This document shows, piece after piece, positions 5,571 to 8,468 of a DNA stretch of 8,468 nt (its first letter is position 1; each line of letters starts with the position of its first letter). The DNA lies in NCBI GenBank assembly GCA_023129265.1, contig JAGMCJ010000007.1, positions 1 through 8,468 of the forward strand. The letters run 5' to 3'. This stretch comes from Thermoplasmata archaeon. Lineage in GTDB: Archaea > Thermoplasmatota > Thermoplasmata > RBG-16-68-12 > JAGMCJ01. Made by a program: the position numbers and the translations under genes. Below the pieces are notes generated by a model, which saw only the letters and a program-made list of their open reading frames with translations, was not told where the DNA came from and did no database searches.

Positions 5571-6371
5571 ATGGCAAGCAAGTCCACCCTCGCTCAAAGG
5601 ATATCCATGAAAATGAAGGTGTGTCTCGTCGGAGAACCCGCCGTGGGGAAGACGAGCCTCGTGAGGCGGTTCGTTTTCAACACCTTCGACCCCAAGTACT
5701 TCTCCACCATAGGAACGAACATCTGGAAGAAGAAGCTCCAGCCCACTCATCCGCTGAACAACACCACGCTGGATGTGGACATGATCATCTGGGACATCAT
5801 GGGCCAGAAGCAGTTCCGGGACCTTCTCAGAGACGCGTATTTCTTCGGAGCTAAGGGCGTCATAGTCGTGTGCGACTCCAGCAAGAGGGATACCTTCGAC
5901 AAGCTGGTCCATTGGGTCGAGGCAGTCACGGAGATAACTGGAGACATCCCGAAGTACCTCATCGCGAACAAGGTCGACCTCGGCAGCGTGGCGTTCGAGG
6001 AGAAAGAGATGAAGGAGATGGCGAAGACCTACGACTGCCCGTACCAGATGACGAGCGCAAAGACCGGGGAATTCGTCGAGGAAGTCTTCTCGAACCTTGC
6101 CGCCAGGATAATCCAGAAGAGGTTCGATGACGCTCAGGCCGGCCTGGACGAGGCGGAAAAGACACTCGAGTCCAGTCCCGATGACATAGATTCCCTCTAC
6201 GTGAAGGGCGAGGCCCTCGTGATCCTTGAGAGGTATGATGAGGCCATAGCGGTCCTCCACGAGGTCACGAGATTGGACACGGACTACCCCGATGTCTGGG
6301 GGCTCAAGGCTGAGGTTTTTGACAAACTAGGCGATGAGAAGATGGCCGCGCTCTGCAGTGCCAGGGCCTAG
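5571..6371 (+). CDS. Ras/Rab-like small GTPase fused to C-terminal TPR repeats
   Basis: 266 residues from ATG 5571, chosen because ATG 5541 sits in the TATA box; ATG 5607 or 5613 (just before KVCLVG) are alternatives. All Ras-family elements are seen: G1 P-loop GEPAVGKTS (21-29), G2 Thr in FSTIGTN (44-50), G3 DIMGQ (75-79) with Gln79 at the Ras Gln61 position, G4 NKVD (133-136), G5 TSAK (161-164). It should therefore bind and hydrolyse GTP. Residues about 185-260 form roughly two TPR units (EAEKTLESSPDDIDSLYVKG, then YDEAIAVLHEVTRLDTDYPD), a protein-binding module. It ends CSARA, with no CaaX box, and no TM segment, so it is probably cytoplasmic. Archaeal Ras-like GTPases often act in signalling, polarity or membrane processes; its role is unknown. 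Its stop codon interlocks with that of the convergent VKOR gene. Confidence 0.88.
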   Translation: MASKSTLAQRISMKMKVCLVGEPAVGKTSLVRRFVFNTFDPKYFSTIGTNIWKKKLQPTHPLNNTTLDVDMIIWDIMGQKQFRDLLRDAYFFGAKGVIVVCDSSKRDTFDKLVHWVEAVTEITGDIPKYLIANKVDLGSVAFEEKEMKEMAKTYDCPYQMTSAKTGEFVEEVFSNLAARIIQKRFDDAQAGLDEAEKTLESSPDDIDSLYVKGEALVILERYDEAIAVLHEVTRLDTDYPDVWGLKAEVFDKLGDEKMAALCSARA

Positions 6372-6844
6372 GCCGACACAGGCTCCGCAGCAACTTCACC
6401 CTTCCCTTTCAGGACGCCGTAGGCTATCAACCCGAGGATTACCATCATGACTACGAAGGCGGAGAGGCACCAGTCGCACACGGCCTGGATGACGAATATC
6501 TCGATTAGCGTCAGATAGGTCGAGAAAGCCCCGCCTACAATCGAAATGACGAGCATGTACGTAGGGAAGTTCTCGGCTATCTCCAGCTCCGGGTAGTAGA
6601 GCCTCAGGTAAGACATGCCGAACAATGCGATATAGCCCAGGAATCCGATGAGAGCGACCGGGATCCCGAGAATCGCGGCGTATTCGCTGTCCCAGACGTC
6701 GAAGCATCCGGCACCTATTGGGCACACCCCTTCCGCCCTGTTGTAGTGGACGTAAGTGAGGTAACCCGAGACGGCAATTCCCACGAGGGAGAGAACGAGA
6801 ATCAGCCTGAGGACGGTCCCCTCCTTGTGTATCCGTGTGTACAT
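6368..6844 (-). CDS. Vitamin K epoxide reductase (VKOR) family membrane protein
   Basis: A 158-residue, four-TM protein (about 11-33, 54-78, 94-116, 120-143). VKOR homologues oxidise a thioredoxin-like partner and pass the electrons to a quinone, driving disulfide formation outside the membrane. The signature is present: loop cysteines Cys41 and Cys47, then Ser53 and G-I-P (60-62) in the CFDVWDSEYAAILGIP stretch, plus the quinone-side pair Cys123-x-x-Cys126 (CDWC). It begins 8 nt after the stop of the thioredoxin-like gene, so the two form an operon and are likely partners. AGGGATCATC just before the ATG is a partial SD. Its TAG overlaps the TAG of the GTPase gene on the other strand in CTAG (6368-6371). 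The actual partner and quinone cannot be read from sequence. Confidence 0.92.
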   Translation of the reverse strand: MYTRIHKEGTVLRLILVLSLVGIAVSGYLTYVHYNRAEGVCPIGAGCFDVWDSEYAAILGIPVALIGFLGYIALFGMSYLRLYYPELEIAENFPTYMLVISIVGGAFSTYLTLIEIFVIQAVCDWCLSAFVVMMVILGLIAYGVLKGKGEVAAEPVSA

Positions 6845-6852
6845 GATGATCC

Positions 6853-7542
6853 CTATTTGCCCAGTAGATTGTTGAGAATGGAAGCGATGTTGCTGTACGA
6901 ATCCGTGCCGAGGTGGTCATACTTCACGATGCCGTTCACAGGCTCCTCTATCAGGTCTATTATGAACAGCTTGGGGGTCCCCCCGACGTTGTAGGCACTC
7001 GCCATGTTGGACGTACCAAGCGCGTGCGTCCACTGAGCGTCAGGGTGTTGGTCGAGAAAATTCAGGAGCGCTGCTTCGGTGCCACCCTGCCCGATGTCAA
7101 TGGAGATGAAATTCACAGGCTCTGTTTTGAAATCCTCCTGGAGTTGTGCTACTGTCGGTATGAAGCCGATGCAGGCGGTGCAGCTCAGTTGGAAGAACTC
7201 CATGAAAATCAGCTCACCATGGAAGGAAGTCGGGACTGTGTAGGGGATTCTCGTCTTGACGTCTACTATGGAGAAGCCGGGAGCCTCCTCGCCGACCATG
7301 GAGTCCGGTTGTCCTCGGTAAACGATGGCCAGAACGATGATGACCACTATCGCGATAGCTATCCCCGCAAAAACGGTCCCCTCCCGCCTTCTGATGCCCG
7401 TTCGCGCCTTGGCCTTCTTCTTCGCAGCTTTGGATATGTGGCTCTCGGCGCTCTCTCCTGGATGAACCTTCCTCAGATGCCTGGTCAGGTTCTCGGGCTT
7501 CACGGGACTCCCGCAAATGGGGCATCTTCTCATCTTGGTCAT
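6853..7542 (-). CDS. C2H2 zinc finger - TM - thioredoxin-like (TlpA/redoxin) protein
   Basis: A 229-residue protein with three parts. (1) Residues 7-27, CPICG...HLRKVH, form a C-x2-C-x11-H-x4-H zinc finger, followed by a very basic stretch (KKKAKARTGIRRRE, 41-54). (2) One TM helix, 57-75. (3) A thioredoxin-fold domain, 80-229, with FFQLSCTACIGFIP (Cys121, Cys124) at the active site and the cis-Pro motif GGTPKLFIID (Pro170). The basic flank before the helix predicts N-in topology: finger in the cytoplasm, thioredoxin outside. It heads an operon with VKOR, so it is the likely DsbA-like donor of disulfides, reoxidised by VKOR. The start is ATG 7542 (ATG 7533 possible), with a TATA-like element 21-28 bp upstream, implying a leaderless mRNA. 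The zinc finger fusion is unusual; it may bind nucleic acid or protein, or only anchor or sense, and its role is unknown. Confidence 0.88.
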   Translation of the reverse strand: MTKMRRCPICGSPVKPENLTRHLRKVHPGESAESHISKAAKKKAKARTGIRRREGTVFAGIAIAIVVIIVLAIVYRGQPDSMVGEEAPGFSIVDVKTRIPYTVPTSFHGELIFMEFFQLSCTACIGFIPTVAQLQEDFKTEPVNFISIDIGQGGTEAALLNFLDQHPDAQWTHALGTSNMASAYNVGGTPKLFIIDLIEEPVNGIVKYDHLGTDSYSNIASILNNLLGK

Positions 7543-7562
7543 CTGGCTTCAGCCCTCTATGG

Positions 7563-7570
7563 ATACAATA
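7563..7570 (-). promoter_or_regulatory. TATA-like element of the thioredoxin-VKOR operon
   Basis: TATTGTAT on the minus strand, centred about 24 bp before ATG 7542. Transcription would start at or next to the start codon, i.e. a leaderless mRNA; no clear SD precedes the ATG. Confidence 0.45.
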
Positions 7571-7618
7571 CCCAGGAGCAATAATGAAGTTTTCGGAACT
7601 GTTCTGCATAACTAGAGG

Positions 7619-7633
7619 GAAAATATCAATAGG
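7619..7633 (+). promoter_or_regulatory. Promoter of the PH-like membrane protein gene
   Basis: GGAAAATATCAATAG is an A/T-rich BRE/TATA-like element 23-37 bp before ATG 7656. It falls after the earlier in-frame ATG 7584, and so favours 7656. The codons between 7584 and 7655 (ATA, AGA, AAA, TCA, TTG) are unlike those of the gene body. Confidence 0.5.
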
Positions 7634-7655
7634 GACCGGGTTCTTGAGTGGAACG

Positions 7656-8201
7656 ATGGAGCATTCGCCCACGAGGCAGGACTTCTCTTATCCAAAGGCA
7701 TTCCTCTTCCTCAGACTGATCCTCATACTGATGATTATCGCATTCCTGCTCATGCTCATGTCTATGCTCTCCATCTTCGGGGCGTGGTCGGCCTTACTCC
7801 TCGCATTGCTGCTCATCTATCTGATCGTGGTCGGCATATCCCCGTTCTTCACCAATCATTGGGTCACACTGGCAAGGCTCGTGCTCAGGCAGGGGCTGTA
7901 CTTCAAGGTGTCGATCCCCTACACCGAGATTGAGTCCGTCGGGACGACCAACGAGGTCGCCAAGTACGGGGTGAAGTCCTCCTGGGTCAAGGACAAGCTC
8001 TTCATCGCGACCTCGCAACACGGGCTCGTCTCCATAAGGCTGAGGAACCCCATCCGCTTCCTTCTCGTTCTGGGCAAGTCGGCGACGGAGCTCGTGGTCA
8101 GCGTGGACGAGCCAGAGACCTTCGTCAACGCCGTGCGGGAAAGAATGGGACTACTCCCGCCAGTCGAGTCCGACCGTGCTTATGCCAAGCTTAGGTATTA
8201 G
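7656..8201 (+). CDS. Two-TM protein with PH-like (DUF304/bPH-type) C-terminal domain
   Basis: A 181-residue protein. Two long hydrophobic helices at about 15-38 and 42-63, then a soluble domain (66-155) with the look of a bacterial-type PH domain: TNHWVTLARLVLRQGLYFKVSIPYTEIESV, KDKLFIATSQHGLVSIRL and TELVVSVDEPETFVNAV, i.e. alternating strands and a final helix. Such proteins are membrane proteins of mostly unknown role. The start is 7656 because of the promoter at 7619-7633 and a partial SD (GAGTGG); ATG 7584 has AGGAG ahead of it and would add 24 residues. The last 51 bp overlap the 3' end of nadE on the other strand. PH assignment is from pattern only; DUF304 membership needs a profile search. 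Confidence 0.7.
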   Translation: MEHSPTRQDFSYPKAFLFLRLILILMIIAFLLMLMSMLSIFGAWSALLLALLLIYLIVVGISPFFTNHWVTLARLVLRQGLYFKVSIPYTEIESVGTTNEVAKYGVKSSWVKDKLFIATSQHGLVSIRLRNPIRFLLVLGKSATELVVSVDEPETFVNAVRERMGLLPPVESDRAYAKLRY

Positions 8202-8468
8202 CCCCAGCCGCCTCTTGTGGGCGCTCCTCTCCACCCGCTCGAAGACATCTTGCACTTTGGCGGGGTCCATCTCCGTGCGCTCGACGATGTCTTCCGCACT
8301 GAAACCGAGCTCGATGCCCAGCAGGACCGAATCCAGCTCCGCGTAGGAAATCCCCAGCTCCTCCTCGTCCGATTGGCCCGGCCAGAGGGCGGCCGATGGC
8401 GTCTTCCCTATCAGGCGGTCCGGGATGCCGATCTCCTTCGCCAGTTCCCCGACCTGGGTCTTGTACAG
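8151..8468 (-). CDS. nadE: NAD+ synthetase, C-terminal part (5' partial)
   Basis: The minus-strand frame is open from 8468 to TAG 8153-8151, giving the last 105 residues. NadE converts deamido-NAD+ (NaAD) to NAD+ with ATP and ammonia (or glutamine) in the cytoplasm. The visible part is diagnostic: LYKTQVGELAKEIGIPDRLI, PSAALWPGQSDEEELGISY (about 24-42, the ATP/NaAD-side loop of the family), ELDSVLLGIELG, RVERSAHKRRL (76-86) and the terminal GLDWRE. About 60% of the protein lies beyond the window, so the amide source cannot be judged, although archaeal enzymes of this type are usually ammonia-dependent. Its last 51 bp overlap the tail of the convergent PH-like gene. Confidence 0.93.
   Translation of the reverse strand: MYKTQVGELAKEIGIPDRLIGKTPSAALWPGQSDEEELGISYAELDSVLLGIELGFSAEDIVERTEMDPAKVQDVFERVERSAHKRRLGLIPKLGISTVGLDWRE

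Noticed and set aside
1..8468. CRISPR arrays, tRNA/rRNA genes, insertion sequences
   Set aside because: No repeated spacer pattern, no recognisable RNA gene and no transposase-like frame were found.

Overview
The window reads as a gene-dense archaeal chromosome segment, most likely from an uncultivated euryarchaeal or Thermoplasmata-type lineage. This is an inference from: archaeal BRE/TATA-like promoters a short distance upstream of starts; an archaeal-length Thi4; a deoxyhypusine synthase family gene; a Ras-like GTPase fused to TPRs; a small C2H2 zinc finger; and short SD (GAGGTGA-type) or leaderless starts. GC content is moderately high and coding regions favour G/C in third positions. No rRNA, tRNA, CRISPR, transposon or phage gene was seen.

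Layout. 1-923 (+): beta subunit of pyruvate (2-oxoacid):ferredoxin oxidoreductase, lacking only its first few residues. 986-1765 (+): Thi4 thiazole synthase under its own promoter, overlapped by 1734-2567 (+), an archaemetzincin-related protein of the DUF6775 type. 2631-3284 (-): two-TM protein of unknown function whose reading frame continues upstream to a possible ATT start at 3350. 3540-4058 (+): secreted beta-helix protein that looks truncated or decayed. 4304-5350 (-): divergent deoxyhypusine-synthase-like enzyme. 5571-6371 (+): Ras/Rab-like GTPase with C-terminal TPRs, behind a TATA box and a perfect 8+2+8 inverted repeat. 6368-6844 (-) and 6853-7542 (-): an operon of zinc finger-TM-thioredoxin protein followed by VKOR. 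7656-8201 (+): two-TM protein with a PH-like C-terminal domain. 8151-8468 (-): C-terminal part of NAD+ synthetase, overlapping the previous gene tail to tail.

How the genes connect. Thi4 makes the thiazole half of thiamine diphosphate, the cofactor of the neighbouring PFOR. The Thi4 here carries Cys, not the methanogen-type His, at the sulfur-donor position, so it may be a single-turnover enzyme. It is translationally coupled to a metallopeptidase-like protein, which suggests a possible functional link that has not been tested. The Trx/VKOR pair forms a self-contained extracytoplasmic disulfide-forming system. Its thioredoxin is unusually tethered to a cytoplasmic C2H2 zinc finger. The GTPase-TPR gene and the DHS-like gene are divergently transcribed from a 220-bp region with several symmetric elements.

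The most noteworthy items are the zinc finger-TM-thioredoxin/VKOR operon, the Ras-TPR fusion with its palindromic operator-like site, the Cys-type Thi4 coupled to the archaemetzincin-like gene, the DHS-like protein with altered substrate-pocket residues, and the possible ATT start.
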